A stretch of 64,000 bases of DNA, from the NCBI RefSeq assembly GCF_001463705.1, contig NZ_BBWH01000033.1, positions 1 to 64,000 of the forward strand. The letters are read 5' to 3'. Under the pieces are notes generated by a model. That model ran no database searches. It was not told the DNA's origin and saw nothing but the letters and a program-made list of their open reading frames with translations. Positions 52,732 to 61,404 of the stretch are shown here, piece after piece; positions within the stretch are counted from its first letter, which is position 1, and each line of letters opens with the position of its first letter. Source of the stretch: Aureimonas sp. AU12 (lineage in GTDB: Bacteria; Pseudomonadota; Alphaproteobacteria; Rhizobiales; Rhizobiaceae). Position numbers and translations under genes: made by a program.

Positions 52732-54171
52732 ATGGACAGTCTACTGGGCACTCTGAAGGGGGTGGTCGACGCACTCGGCGCGACCGTTCTCCTGCCGATC
52801 ATCATCTTCGTCATCGCGCTCGTTCTCGGCGCGCGGCCGGGCCGGGCCTTCCGCGCCGGCCTGACGATCGGCATCGCCTTCATCGGCATCAACCTCGTCC
52901 TCGGCCTGATGCTGACGACGCTCGGCGGGGTGGCGCAGGCCATCGTCACCAACACCGGCATGCAGCGCGACATCGTCGATGTCGGCTGGCCCTCGGCCGC
53001 CGCCATCGCCTTCGGCTCCTCCGTCGGCCTCTGGGTCATCCCGATCGGCATCCTCGTCAACGTCGTGCTGCTCTTCTCCGGCCTGACGCGCACCCTCAAC
53101 GTCGACGTCTGGAACTTCTGGCACTTCGCCTTCGTCGGCTCGCTCGTGGTCGCGGCCACCGGGAGCCTGGGCTACGGGCTGATCGCCGCCGCGCTGATGG
53201 CGGCGCTCTCGCTCGTCCTCGCCGACTGGACCGCCAAGGGCGTGCAGCGCTTCTACGGTGTGCCCGGCGTCTCCGTTCCCCATCTCGCCTCGGCCCAGAT
53301 CGTGCCGCTGGCGATCGTCCTCAACTGGGTGATGGACCGCATTCCCGGCATCAACCGCATCCGCATCGACACCGAGACCGTGCATCGCCGACTCGGCGTC
53401 TTCGGCGAGCCGATCGTGCTCGGCCTGGTGATCGGGCTGGTGCTTGGTCTCGTCGCCTATGCCGGCAGCGCGGACGCGGGCACCGTCATCACCAAGAGCC
53501 TGCAGACCGGCATGAGTCTGGCCGCCGTCATGCTGCTCCTGCCGCGCATGGTGAAGATCCTGATGGAAGGGCTGATCCCCGTCTCGGAGGCGGCGCGCGA
53601 GTTCGTGCAGAAGCGCGCCGGCGACCGCGAGATCCATGTGGGACTGGATTCGGCGATCCTCATCGGCCATCCCGCCGCGATCGCCAGTTCGCTCATCCTC
53701 GTGCCGATCGCCATCCTCCTGTCGCTGGTGCTGCCCGGCAACCGGATCATCCTCTTCGCCGACCTCGCGGTGATCCCCTTCGTGGTCGCGATGACCGCGC
53801 CGATCGTCAACGGCAACGTCTTCCGCATGGTGGTGATCGGCACGGTGACGCTGATCCTGGGTTTCTATGTCGGCATGGCGCTTTCGCCGCTGATGACGGC
53901 GACGGCCGCTAGCTCCGGCTTCGCCATGCCCGCCAACGCCGCCGGCATCACCAGCGTCGTCGACGGCTTCCTCTACATCCCCTACGTGGTGATCGAGGCG
54001 GCGACGGGCCTTGGGCTTCTCGGGCTGGCGCTGGTCTTCGTGGCCATCGCCGCGCTGCTCCTGGCGGTGCGCGCCCGGCCCGCCGCCTTCGAGCGGATCG
54101 CCGGCGGCGACGAGCCGGCGGTGGATCTGCCGGTGGAGCGCCCCGTCGCCCCGCGCCCGGTGCGCCCGTGA
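52732..54171 (+). CDS. PTS system IIC component, galactitol type
   Basis: A 479-residue polytopic permease of the galactitol-specific (Gat) PTS IIC family, with about ten helices and the conserved NVDVWNFWHFAFVGSL and HVGLDSAILIGHPA segments. It imports a polyol or sugar coupled to phosphorylation by IIA and IIB encoded next. The sugar is not certain. Its last four bases overlap the IIA start (GTGA). Sugar-PTS permeases are uncommon in Rhizobiales, and no enzyme I, HPr or polyol catabolic gene is nearby. Confidence 0.88.
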   Translation: MDSLLGTLKGVVDALGATVLLPIIIFVIALVLGARPGRAFRAGLTIGIAFIGINLVLGLMLTTLGGVAQAIVTNTGMQRDIVDVGWPSAAAIAFGSSVGLWVIPIGILVNVVLLFSGLTRTLNVDVWNFWHFAFVGSLVVAATGSLGYGLIAAALMAALSLVLADWTAKGVQRFYGVPGVSVPHLASAQIVPLAIVLNWVMDRIPGINRIRIDTETVHRRLGVFGEPIVLGLVIGLVLGLVAYAGSADAGTVITKSLQTGMSLAAVMLLLPRMVKILMEGLIPVSEAAREFVQKRAGDREIHVGLDSAILIGHPAAIASSLILVPIAILLSLVLPGNRIILFADLAVIPFVVAMTAPIVNGNVFRMVVIGTVTLILGFYVGMALSPLMTATAASSGFAMPANAAGITSVVDGFLYIPYVVIEAATGLGLLGLALVFVAIAALLLAVRARPAAFERIAGGDEPAVDLPVERPVAPRPVRP

Positions 54172-54632
54172 CCGCGAGCCTGCTCGGCGCCTATCTCGAC
54201 CGCGACGCGCTGCTGCTCGACGTCGAGGCCGGGGATGCAGCCGATGCGATCGGGCTGCTCGCCGCACGGCTCGAAGCGTCCGGCCGGGTGCGCGCCACCT
54301 ATCGCGACGCCGTCATCGCGCGCGAGGCGACCATGCCGACCGGCCTACCGCTCGGCGCGATCAACGTCGCGATCCCGCACACCGACGTCGAGCACGTGAT
54401 CCGGCCCGGCGTCGGGCTGGCGGTGCTGCGCGCGCCCGTGCAGTTCGCCAGCATGGACGACCCCGACGAGCGTCTCGACGTGCGCATCGTCTTCGCCCTG
54501 GCCCTGACCGAGAAGACCGCGCAGATCGCCATGCTGCAGGCCATCATGGAACTCATTCAGGACGAGGAGGCGCTGGTCCGGCTGGCGGCGGCGCGGGATC
54601 CGGCGCAGGCCCTTGCCGCCATCGGCTGCTGA
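54168..54632 (+). CDS. PTS system IIA component (fructose/galactitol type)
   Basis: A 154-residue cytosolic phosphocarrier of the PTS EIIA type-2 family. The phosphorylatable His is H71 in AINVAIPHTDVEHV. It takes phosphate from HPr and passes it to the IIB gene product. It starts with GTG at 54168, overlapping the IIC stop. The order IIC-IIA-IIB and tight packing show a single operon. The source of phosphate is outside the window. Confidence 0.88.
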   Translation: MTASLLGAYLDRDALLLDVEAGDAADAIGLLAARLEASGRVRATYRDAVIAREATMPTGLPLGAINVAIPHTDVEHVIRPGVGLAVLRAPVQFASMDDPDERLDVRIVFALALTEKTAQIAMLQAIMELIQDEEALVRLAAARDPAQALAAIGC

Positions 54633-54678
54633 CCAAACCATTTCGACCCGACCGACCCGCCTCGAAAGGACCCGTCCG

Positions 54679-54963
54679 ATGCGACGCAAGACCGTTCTCG
54701 TTGCCTGCGGCACCGCCGTCGCCACCTCCACCGTCGTCGCGGTGGCGATCGAGGAGGCGATGCGCGACCGCGGCATCGCCGTGGAGATCCGCCAGTGCAA
54801 GGCCACCGAAGTGCGTGGCCTCATCGAAGACGCCGATATCGTGGTCGCCACCACGCCGGTGCCGGACGATCTCGGCAAGCCCGTGTTCAAGGGCCTGCCC
54901 TTCCTCACCGGGATCGGGCGCGACAAGCTTCTCGACGACATCGCGGCGGCACTGTCGGCCTGA
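54679..54963 (+). CDS. PTS system IIB component, galactitol type
   Basis: A 94-residue phosphocarrier starting MRRKTVLVACGTAVATSTVV, where Cys10 is the phospho-acceptor typical of the lactose/galactitol IIB group. It donates phosphate to the incoming sugar bound by IIC. GAAAGGA precedes the ATG at a good distance, so this start is preferred over longer forms. It closes the three-gene PTS unit; no transporter-associated regulator was found. Confidence 0.9.
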   Translation: MRRKTVLVACGTAVATSTVVAVAIEEAMRDRGIAVEIRQCKATEVRGLIEDADIVVATTPVPDDLGKPVFKGLPFLTGIGRDKLLDDIAAALSA

Positions 54964-55056
54964 CAGGCTCATGCGCCGGTTTCGGGCCGTCGGCGGGCTA
55001 AAATACGGCTAAATTTTGAGCCCTGCGTCAAACCGACCAAAAGCGTGGCAGGGGAC

Positions 55057-55085
55057 TTGCGAGGCTTGAGACTTCGTCTCATATT
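55057..55085 (+). promoter_or_regulatory. Candidate sigma-70-type promoter of the small gene
   Basis: TTGCGA (55057-55062), a 17-bp spacer and CATATT (55080-55085). The spacer carries a dyad GAGAC-ttc-GTCTC (55068-55080) that could be an operator. A start near 55092 is predicted, about 30 bases before the small ORF. Confidence 0.5.
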
Positions 55086-55121
55086 CCTCTCGTGTTCAAC
55101 GTAGTGAAAGGAGGTGATCCA

Positions 55122-55199
55122 ATGTCGAGTGATTTCCAAATGCCGGTTGGGTCTTTGTATCTCGCGGGTTCGATGGAGCAGTCTCCTTCCAACGCGTAA
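55122..55199 (+). CDS. Putative 25-residue small protein with very strong RBS
   Basis: An ATG at 55122 opens 25 codons (MSSDFQMPVGSLYLAGSMEQ, then SPSNA) and a TAA stop. Just before it, AAAGGAGGTGATCC (55107-55120) is complementary to essentially the whole anti-Shine-Dalgarno 3' end of 16S rRNA, far stronger than other sites in the window. A candidate promoter and a terminator frame it, giving a monocistronic RNA of about 200 nt. Codons are AT-richer than in neighbours. The peptide is unknown to me; the RNA itself could be the functional product. Confidence 0.5.
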   Translation: MSSDFQMPVGSLYLAGSMEQSPSNA

Positions 55200-55255
55200 G
55201 CGATATGTCGATCCGGGAACGGTCTCGACGACCACCGGTATGACAGACGTCACGG

Positions 55256-55290
55256 GGCCGCCTTCCAGCAATGGGAGGCGGCCTTTTGGT
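55256..55290 (+). terminator. Terminator of the small transcription unit
   Basis: GGCCGCCTTCC (55256-55266) pairs with GGGAGGCGGCC (55273-55283), with one G-U pair, followed by TTTTGGTTT. It lies just before the end of the convergent aldo/keto reductase gene. Confidence 0.8.
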
Positions 55291-55305
55291 TTCAAGACCC
55301 GGCGT

Positions 55306-56415
55306 TCAGGCCTGTTCGTCCCATCCCGCGACGTCACTGCCGAAAACCATGCGGTTCACCGCCTTGGAAAAGATCGGGTAGGGATAGGCGGGCTCCGGCT
55401 CGCTGACGGCGTCGAGGGCTTGCGTCTGCTCGGCCGTGAGGACGATGTCGAGCGAGGCGATGTGGCCCTGCATCTGCGCCACCGAATTCGCGCCGACGAC
55501 GACCGACGAGATGCCGGGGCGAGCGCGCAGGTAAGCCAGCGCCACCTCGGCGGGGGAACGGCCCACCTCGTCGGCGACGCGGCGGAGGGTCTCGAGGATC
55601 GTCCAGTTGCGCTCGGTGAATTTCGAGCTGCCGAACGGATTGGCGCCGGCGAGGCGCCCGCTCGCGTCGGGCTCGGCTTCTGCGGCACTCCCGGCTTCGG
55701 CCGGAAGCTGCGGGCCACTCAAAGCCCGTTCCGCCGCCCGGTCGTATTTGCCGGTGAGGAAACCGCCGGCCAGCGGGCTCCAGGGCATGGTGCCCAGACC
55801 GAAGGCCCGCGCCGCCGGCAGATGCTCGCGCTCGATGCCGCGCTCTGCCAGCGAATATTCCAGCTGCAGCGCGATCGGGCCGGGCACGCCGTGAACGCGG
55901 GCGAGCGTCGCCATCTCGGCGAGGTAGAAGGCCGGCACGTTCGACAGACCGAAATATCGGATCTTGCCGGCCGCCACGAGACGCCCGAGCGTGTCGAGAA
56001 CCTCTGCGGCCGGTGTGACCTTGTCCCAGACATGGATCCAGAAAAGATCGACATGGTCGGTCCCGAGGCGCCTCAGCGAGCCCTCGAGCGCGGTGTGGAT
56101 CGCCTTCGCGCCGTTGCCGCCGGCATGGGGATGGCCGTCCTGCGTGCTGAAGCCGGACTTGGTGGCCAGCACCAGCCGGTCGCGCAGGCCGCTCTCCGTG
56201 ATGAAGCGTCCGAGCATGCGCTCGCTTTCGCCGCCGGAATAGACGTCGGCGGTGTCGACGACGTTGCCGCCGGCCTCGACATAGGCGTCGAAGACCGCCC
56301 GCGACCCAGCCTCGCCCGAACCCCAGCGCCGGGCGCCGAAGGTCATGGTGCCGAGCGTCAGCGGGCTGACCGCAAGGCCGGAGCGGCCGAGCGTTCGATA
56401 GGAGGTGAGCGTCAT
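55306..56415 (-). CDS. Aldo/keto reductase
   Basis: A 369-residue NADPH-dependent reductase. Catalytic residues appear in VVDTADVYSGG, LATKSGFSTQ and DLFWIHVWDK, and the C-terminal cofactor-binding segment is SSVVVGANSVAQMQGH. The ATG at 56415 fits the family start ([20 protein letters not shown]). It is divergent from a LysR-type gene that probably regulates it. It differs clearly from the aldo/keto reductase at 41.7 kb. The substrate is unknown. Confidence 0.92.
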   Translation of the reverse strand: MTLTSYRTLGRSGLAVSPLTLGTMTFGARRWGSGEAGSRAVFDAYVEAGGNVVDTADVYSGGESERMLGRFITESGLRDRLVLATKSGFSTQDGHPHAGGNGAKAIHTALEGSLRRLGTDHVDLFWIHVWDKVTPAAEVLDTLGRLVAAGKIRYFGLSNVPAFYLAEMATLARVHGVPGPIALQLEYSLAERGIEREHLPAARAFGLGTMPWSPLAGGFLTGKYDRAAERALSGPQLPAEAGSAAEAEPDASGRLAGANPFGSSKFTERNWTILETLRRVADEVGRSPAEVALAYLRARPGISSVVVGANSVAQMQGHIASLDIVLTAEQTQALDAVSEPEPAYPYPIFSKAVNRMVFGSDVAGWDEQA

Positions 56416-56524
56416 GGGGTCGGTCCTGTTCGCGGCGAGGGGTGCGTCGACGCCGAAGATGGACCCTGCCGCCGGCGGACGGTAGACGTGCCCAGCCGGA
56501 TGGGCTTGTGAGCGGAGTTCAGCA

Positions 56525-57421
56525 ATGAAGCGCGAGGACTGGGCGGATCTGGCACATTTCGCGGTGGTCGCCGAGCTGCGCTCCTTCACCCGCGCGGCCC
56601 TTGCGGTCGGCGTCTCGCCCTCCGCGCTCAGTCATGCGATGCGCTCGCTCGAAGCGCGCCACGGCGTGCGCCTCCTCAACCGGACGACGCGCAGCGTCGC
56701 GCCGACGCCGGCGGGCGAGGCGTTGCTGCGCCGGATTGCGCCGGCCCTGGCGGAGATCCGGGGCGCGACGCAGGCGCTGGCCGAGGGACGCGAGCGTCCG
56801 GCGGGGCGCGTGCGCATCTCCGCTCACCGCACGGCCGCGATCCATGCCATCCTGCCGCGCCTGCCCGGGTTTGCGGCCGCGTTCCCCGAAATCGAGCTGG
56901 AACTCGCGATCGAGGACGGCATTGTCGACATCGTTGCCGGCGGCTTCGACGCAGGCGTGCGCCACGGACACAAGCTCGACCAGGATATGATCTCGGTGCG
57001 CGTCGGCGGGGCCGGGCGCGTCGTGGTTGCCGCGACGCCGGCCTATTTCCGCGACCATCCCGCGCCGCTTCGCCCGCAGGAGATTGTCGGCCATCGCTGC
57101 CTGAACTACCGCTACGTCTCGTCGGGACAGGTGGCGCGCTGGGACTTCCTTCGCGCCGGCGAGGCGATGTCGCTGGAGGCGCCGGGTGCCTTCGTCGCCA
57201 ACGATGTCGACCTCGTGCTGGCGGCGGCGCTCGCCGGGCTCGGCCTTGCCCGCCTGTCGATGGCGCAGGCGGCCCCGCATCTGGCGAGCGGGGCGCTGGT
57301 CGAGGTCCTCGCCGACTGGGCGCCGGAGATCCCCGCCAACTACCTCTACTATCCCGGCCGCCGCCATGTCGGCCCGGCGCTGCGCGCCTTCATCGACGCC
57401 GTGCGCGACCGCACGGCGTGA
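56525..57421 (+). CDS. LysR family transcriptional regulator
   Basis: A 298-residue protein with an N-terminal winged helix-turn-helix (about residues 7-66, SFTRAALAVGVSPSALSHAM) and a C-terminal periplasmic-binding-like effector domain of the type found in LysR regulators. The 109-bp divergent spacer with the aldo/keto reductase is the likely operator region. It may sense a substrate or product of that reductase; the effector is unknown. Confidence 0.94.
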   Translation: MKREDWADLAHFAVVAELRSFTRAALAVGVSPSALSHAMRSLEARHGVRLLNRTTRSVAPTPAGEALLRRIAPALAEIRGATQALAEGRERPAGRVRISAHRTAAIHAILPRLPGFAAAFPEIELELAIEDGIVDIVAGGFDAGVRHGHKLDQDMISVRVGGAGRVVVAATPAYFRDHPAPLRPQEIVGHRCLNYRYVSSGQVARWDFLRAGEAMSLEAPGAFVANDVDLVLAAALAGLGLARLSMAQAAPHLASGALVEVLADWAPEIPANYLYYPGRRHVGPALRAFIDAVRDRTA

Positions 57422-57454
57422 GCGGCGGCCGGCGCCCGGGGTCGATCCGGACGT

Positions 57455-58735
57455 TCAGCGGTAGAGATCGGCCCGGGTCGGGGGCAGACCGGAGGGGCCC
57501 TTGTCGCGCTTGGAGGCGAGCGTCTGGTTGATCATCACCGTGCCGCGCTCGAAGGCGAGCGCGCAGCCCGCGAGGTAGAGCAGCCAGAGGCGGGCGCGGG
57601 GCTCGCCGACCTCCGCGATCGCCGCCGGGAAGTTGGCCCGCAGCCGTTCGGCCCATAGCCGGCAGGTGCGCCCGTAGTGCTCGCGCCAGTTCTCGACGTC
57701 GTGGACCTCGAAGCGGTTGGCCTCGAGCTTCTGGAGGGAGTGGCCGATATAGTCGAGCTCGCCGCCGGGGAAGATGTAGCGCGTCAGCGCCCGGTACTCG
57801 CGCGAGCCCTTGAGGAAGCTCTTCAGGGTCTTCTTGGCGGGGCGGGCGATCGTGTGGTGGAGATAGAGCCCGCGCGTGCGCAGAAGGCGCTTCACCGCGC
57901 CGAAATAGGCGTCGTGATGGGCAAAGCCCACATGCTCGAACATGCCGATCGAGGCGATCTTGTCGAACTGGCCGGTGAGCTCCTGGAACGGCTTCAGCTC
58001 GATCGTCACCTTGTCCGCCAGCCCGGCCTCGCGCACCCGCGCGGTGGCGAGATCGAACTGGGCCTGGCTGAGCGTCACGCCGTGGCCGGTGACGCCATAG
58101 TGCGAGGCGGCATGGATGAGCAGCGCGCCCCAGCCGCAGCCGATGTCGAGGAAGCGCTCGCCCGGTTGCAGCCGCAGCTTGCGGCAGATCATGTCGAGCT
58201 TGTCGCGCTGCGCCTTGGCGATGTCGTCGTGCCAGCCGTCGAAATAGGCGCAGGAATAGACCATGCGCTCGTCGAGGAAGGTCTCGTAGAAGCGGTTCGA
58301 CACGTCGTAGTGAAACTGGATCGCCGCCTTCGTCGAACCGCTGGCACCCGCATCCGCGCCGACCTCGGCGGACGCCGCCTTGCTGGCCGCGCGCCGCAGG
58401 CGCAGGAGCGCCGGCAGCGCCTGTGCCATCCGCCATTTCGGCAGGCGCTTCAGCCCGTCCTTCGAGCGCACGGCGCCGGTCGCGGCGGCGATGTCGAAGA
58501 TCGATCCGTCCTCGATGTCGATCGTGCCGCCCATCCAGAGTTCCACCAGCGTGTCGATGCTCGGCCGGAAGGCGAGGCGCGACAGGGCGGTGGCGTCCCG
58601 CAGCACCAGAACCGGTCCGGTGAGCGGCCCGAGGCGCGCGCCGCTCCAGAGGCGGATCGCGAAGCCCGGCTGGAAGGCGGCGACGGCATCGCGCACCAGC
58701 GTTTCGAGACGGGCTTCGGCGGCAGAGGCTGACAT
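57455..58735 (-). CDS. cfa: Cyclopropane-fatty-acyl-phospholipid synthase
   Basis: A 426-residue SAM-dependent enzyme that transfers a methylene group to unsaturated acyl chains of phospholipids, often in stationary phase. The SAM loop is LDIGCGWGALLIHAASHYGV, and the FHYDVSNRFYETFLDERMVY and YIFPGGELDYIG segments are family marks. The N-terminal domain precedes the methyltransferase fold by about 120 residues. The ATG at 58735 abuts a parS-like site upstream. Confidence 0.93.
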   Translation of the reverse strand: MSASAAEARLETLVRDAVAAFQPGFAIRLWSGARLGPLTGPVLVLRDATALSRLAFRPSIDTLVELWMGGTIDIEDGSIFDIAAATGAVRSKDGLKRLPKWRMAQALPALLRLRRAASKAASAEVGADAGASGSTKAAIQFHYDVSNRFYETFLDERMVYSCAYFDGWHDDIAKAQRDKLDMICRKLRLQPGERFLDIGCGWGALLIHAASHYGVTGHGVTLSQAQFDLATARVREAGLADKVTIELKPFQELTGQFDKIASIGMFEHVGFAHHDAYFGAVKRLLRTRGLYLHHTIARPAKKTLKSFLKGSREYRALTRYIFPGGELDYIGHSLQKLEANRFEVHDVENWREHYGRTCRLWAERLRANFPAAIAEVGEPRARLWLLYLAGCALAFERGTVMINQTLASKRDKGPSGLPPTRADLYR

Positions 58736-58746
58736 GGGGCAGATCC

Positions 58747-58762
58747 GGTTTCACGTGAAACA
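58747..58762. other. parS-like site 4 (upstream of cfa)
   Basis: GGTTTCACGTGAAACA matches the parS consensus at 15 of 16 positions. It sits just upstream of the cfa start, about 32 kb right of the proposed origin. Confidence 0.85.
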
Positions 58763-58892
58763 GGATTCTACCGGGCCTTGTATTCGAAGACCAGAAGCGG
58801 CCGTGCCGGCGTGATCGCGGGTTCGATGGCCGGGCGCGGAGCCCGGTGGTCTCCCGCGCCCGGTTGCGACGATCCCGAATGCGCGGTTCTCG

Positions 58893-59207
58893 TCATGAGG
58901 AGACCTTCATCAGGATGATGCCGCTGCCGATCAGGCCCGCGGCGGCGAGCCGCATCGGCGTGGCGGCTTCGCCAAGGACCAGGATGCCGACGGCAAAGGC
59001 GCCGATCGCGCCGATCCCCGTCCAGATCGCATAGGCCGTGCCGAGCGGCAGCGAGCGCATCGCCACGGCGAGCAATGAGAAGCTCCCGAGCATCAGGACG
59101 AGCGTGGCGACCGTGGGCCAGAGACGGGTGAAGCCGGCGGACTGCTTCATCGAGAAGGCCCAGGCGACTTCGAGGAGACCGGCAACGAGAAGGAAGAGAT
59201 AGGGCAC
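58893..59207 (-). CDS. sugE: Guanidinium exporter Gdx/SugE, SMR family
   Basis: A 104-residue four-helix small multidrug resistance protein that works as a dual-topology dimer. It begins at a GTG (59207). Residues known to be essential in Gdx are at the expected positions: Glu13, Ser42, Tyr59 and Trp62 (in GLLEVAWAFS, LGSFSLLA, GTAYAIWTG). This and FTRLWPTV place it with Gdx rather than quaternary-ammonium pumps. A guanidine-II riboswitch lies directly upstream, supporting export of guanidinium in exchange for protons. Confidence 0.93.
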   Translation of the reverse strand: MPYLFLLVAGLLEVAWAFSMKQSAGFTRLWPTVATLVLMLGSFSLLAVAMRSLPLGTAYAIWTGIGAIGAFAVGILVLGEAATPMRLAAAGLIGSGIILMKVSS

Positions 59208-59271
59208 GACGCACCTTCGATGTGGGTCGGGTCGTCCCGGGGCGGTTCCATCGGGCAGGGTCGTCCCCGCC
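59208..59271 (-). ncRNA. Guanidine-II riboswitch (mini-ykkC)
   Basis: On the minus strand two hairpins each close on an ACGA tetraloop: GGCGGGG-ACGA-CCCTGCC (59271-59254, 7-bp stem with one G-U) and CGGG-ACGA-CCCG (59239-59228), with a 14-nt linker. GAAGGTG (59218-59212), a plausible SD, follows before the GTG at 59207. Paired ACGR-loop hairpins are the hallmark of the guanidine-II riboswitch, which frees the SD of guanidine exporter genes. Its position before gdx/sugE is the expected one. Confidence 0.9.
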
Positions 59272-59324
59272 ACTCGAGATGTGGGACCGCCCTGCGGCGT
59301 TTCAAGCCGGCGGGCCGGCAGGTT

Positions 59325-59816
59325 TCAGCCCGGCCGTGGCCCGGCGTCGCCGCCGCTGCGAAAGCCGAGCGCCGCGCACCAGTCGCGCCGCCGTCCGCCG
59401 TCATAGGCGTCTACCAGACCCTCGCGCAGCAGGCGCTTGCCGATGTCGGGCTCGTCCGGTCCGGCGAGATCGGCCAGCACGCGGCCGAAATACTTGTCGC
59501 CGGCAATATGGGTCAGCCGGACCGGCCCGGCGCCGACCAGCGCCACCAACCGGTCGCGGGCGTCGCGGGCCGCGGCGCGTTCGGCCTCGCAGTCGCCCTT
59601 AAGCTCCGGCGCATCGACATTGCGCAGCCGCACCGCGACCGTCACCGTCTGCAGCGGCCAGATGAAAGCCTCGACCTCCACCGTGTCGCCGTCGCGCACC
59701 TTGACGACGCGCGCCTCCACCGGCCCGGCGATTTCGCGCGGCGGCAGGTCGTCGGCGGCTTGGGCGGCGAAAGGCAGGGCGGTCAGAAGGGCGAGAAGGC
59801 GGCAGACGGAGCGCAT
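59325..59816 (-). CDS. Thermonuclease family protein (SNase-like)
   Basis: A 163-residue secreted nuclease-like protein with a signal peptide (MRSVCRLLALLTALPFAAQA). The SNase domain has VVKVRDGDTVEVEA and VRLRNVDAPELKGDCE, with the active-site Arg, Asp and Glu positions recognisable, and DKYFGRVLADL. I favour the ATG at 59816; one at 59828 is four residues longer. It lies upstream of sugE on the same strand but likely has its own promoter, as the riboswitch separates them. Confidence 0.88.
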   Translation of the reverse strand: MRSVCRLLALLTALPFAAQAADDLPPREIAGPVEARVVKVRDGDTVEVEAFIWPLQTVTVAVRLRNVDAPELKGDCEAERAAARDARDRLVALVGAGPVRLTHIAGDKYFGRVLADLAGPDEPDIGKRLLREGLVDAYDGGRRRDWCAALGFRSGGDAGPRPG

Positions 59817-60059
59817 GGACGGGAGCATAGCGCAGGAAAGACTAAATTCCTAGTTGATGTCGAGCCGCCGGGAGCGCGGTGCAAGCGCCGCGTCTGAGGC
59901 TTCAGCCCTAAACGATGACTTGGCGGCAGCTGCACAAGACCGTCCTGTTCGGCCAAAGCACACGTCAGGAGTGAAGTCCTATATCCTGCGTTCGTCCCAG
60001 GAGTTGGGACGACACCCGTCCGGCCGATCGCGAACGGGGAGGTCGGTGCGCCGCCTCGC

Positions 60060-60302
60060 CTAGAAATCCGAGATGATGCCGTTCTTTTCCCAGTCGCCGT
60101 AGCGCACGGGCTCGGCGCCCTTGCGCCCGTTCACCTCCGGCGGCAGGTCGCCGGGATGGATCGTTTCCGTCTCGCGTGCCGCCCGCCGGGCCTCGGCTTC
60201 GGCCAAGGCACGCTGTGCCGCCGGCGGAAGGTCGGGCCGCGGCGCGGCGCGGGTCTCGCCGCTCGTGGAAGCGGGCAGGGCGGGGGAGGAGGGGTCGCTC
60301 AC
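60060..60302 (-). CDS. DUF1674 family protein (SDHAF4-like)
   Basis: An 80-residue protein with the DUF1674 C-terminal signature PPEVNGRKGAEPVRYGDWEK followed by NGIISDF. The family corresponds to the succinate dehydrogenase assembly factor SDHAF4 of mitochondria, which protects the flavinated SdhA. It starts at a GTG (60302) and is divergent from htpX, as in other Rhizobiales. The N-terminal half is probably disordered. Confidence 0.88.
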   Translation of the reverse strand: MSDPSSPALPASTSGETRAAPRPDLPPAAQRALAEAEARRAARETETIHPGDLPPEVNGRKGAEPVRYGDWEKNGIISDF

Positions 60303-60480
60303 GTCTCTTGGCCTCGCGGAAGGTTCACGTCATCGGCATTTCGGCAGCGCGCGAACCCGCAGCCGGTTCGTTGAAGCGCGGTATCCGTCGCACCAGATCT
60401 TGGGGCGGAGATCGTCCGTTCCGGCGCGCTCCGCAAGAGGCGAACCGCCTCACCCCCGTTCGACGAGGTGAAAAGCAGCG

Positions 60481-61404
60481 ATGAATATGATCAAGACGGC
60501 CATGCTCATCGCCGGGATGACCGCCCTCTTCATGGGCGTCGGCTTCCTGCTCGGCGGGCGCGCCGGCCTGATGATCGCCTTCGCGGTCGCCGCCGCGATG
60601 AACTTCGTCTCCTACTGGAACGCCGACAAGATGGTGCTGCGCATGCACCACGCCCGCGAGGTCGACGAGCACACCGCCCCCGACACCTACCGCCTCGTGC
60701 GGGATCTCGCGGCCCGCGCCAACCTGCCGATGCCCCGCGTCTACATCGTCGAGAACGACCAGCCCAACGCCTTCGCCACCGGCCGCAACCCCGCCAACGC
60801 CGCCGTCGCGGCGACCACCGGGCTCCTGCGCCGCCTCACCCCCGACGAGGTCGCCGGCGTCATGGCGCACGAACTCGCCCATGTCGAAAACCGCGACACG
60901 CTCATCATGACCGTCACCGCGACGCTCGCCGGCGCCATCTCCATGCTCGGCAACTTTGCCTTCCTCTTCGGCGGCTCGCGCGATTCCAACGGCAACGGCA
61001 ATCCGCTGGGCTTCATCGGCGTCCTCGTCGCCATGATCGTCGCGCCCTTCGCCGCCATGATCGTCCAGATGGCGATCTCCCGCACCCGCGAATATGCCGC
61101 CGACCGGCGCGGCGCCGAAATCTGCGGCCAGCCCCTCAGCCTCGCCTCGGCGCTCGCCAAGATCGCCGGCGGCCACACGCTCAACGTCGATGCCGAGCGC
61201 AATCCCGCCACCGCCCACATGTTCATCGTCAACCCGCTCTCCGGCCAGCGCATGGACAGCCTCTTCTCCACCCATCCCGACACCGCCAACCGCATCGAAG
61301 CCCTCCGGGCCCTGGCCGCCGAGGCCGGGCCGGTGACGATACGCGGGCGATCGGCCGTGCCTGCGGTCGGCGGGGCGCCGCGGCGCAAGGGGCCGTGGGG
61401 GTGA
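60481..61404 (+). CDS. htpX: Membrane zinc protease HtpX
   Basis: A 307-residue membrane-bound M48 metalloprotease that degrades damaged membrane proteins under stress. The zinc motif is [12 protein letters not shown] (HExxH), with the third ligand further on near [11 protein letters not shown]. There are hydrophobic helices at the N-terminus and in the middle. It is followed by a 257-bp gap with repeats and then rsmB. Confidence 0.96.
   Translation: MNMIKTAMLIAGMTALFMGVGFLLGGRAGLMIAFAVAAAMNFVSYWNADKMVLRMHHAREVDEHTAPDTYRLVRDLAARANLPMPRVYIVENDQPNAFATGRNPANAAVAATTGLLRRLTPDEVAGVMAHELAHVENRDTLIMTVTATLAGAISMLGNFAFLFGGSRDSNGNGNPLGFIGVLVAMIVAPFAAMIVQMAISRTREYAADRRGAEICGQPLSLASALAKIAGGHTLNVDAERNPATAHMFIVNPLSGQRMDSLFSTHPDTANRIEALRALAAEAGPVTIRGRSAVPAVGGAPRRKGPWG

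Noticed and set aside
59993-60011. Hairpin CGTCCCA/TGGGACG before DUF1674 as terminator
   Set aside because: It has no T tract and serves no obvious transcript; left as a chance inverted repeat.
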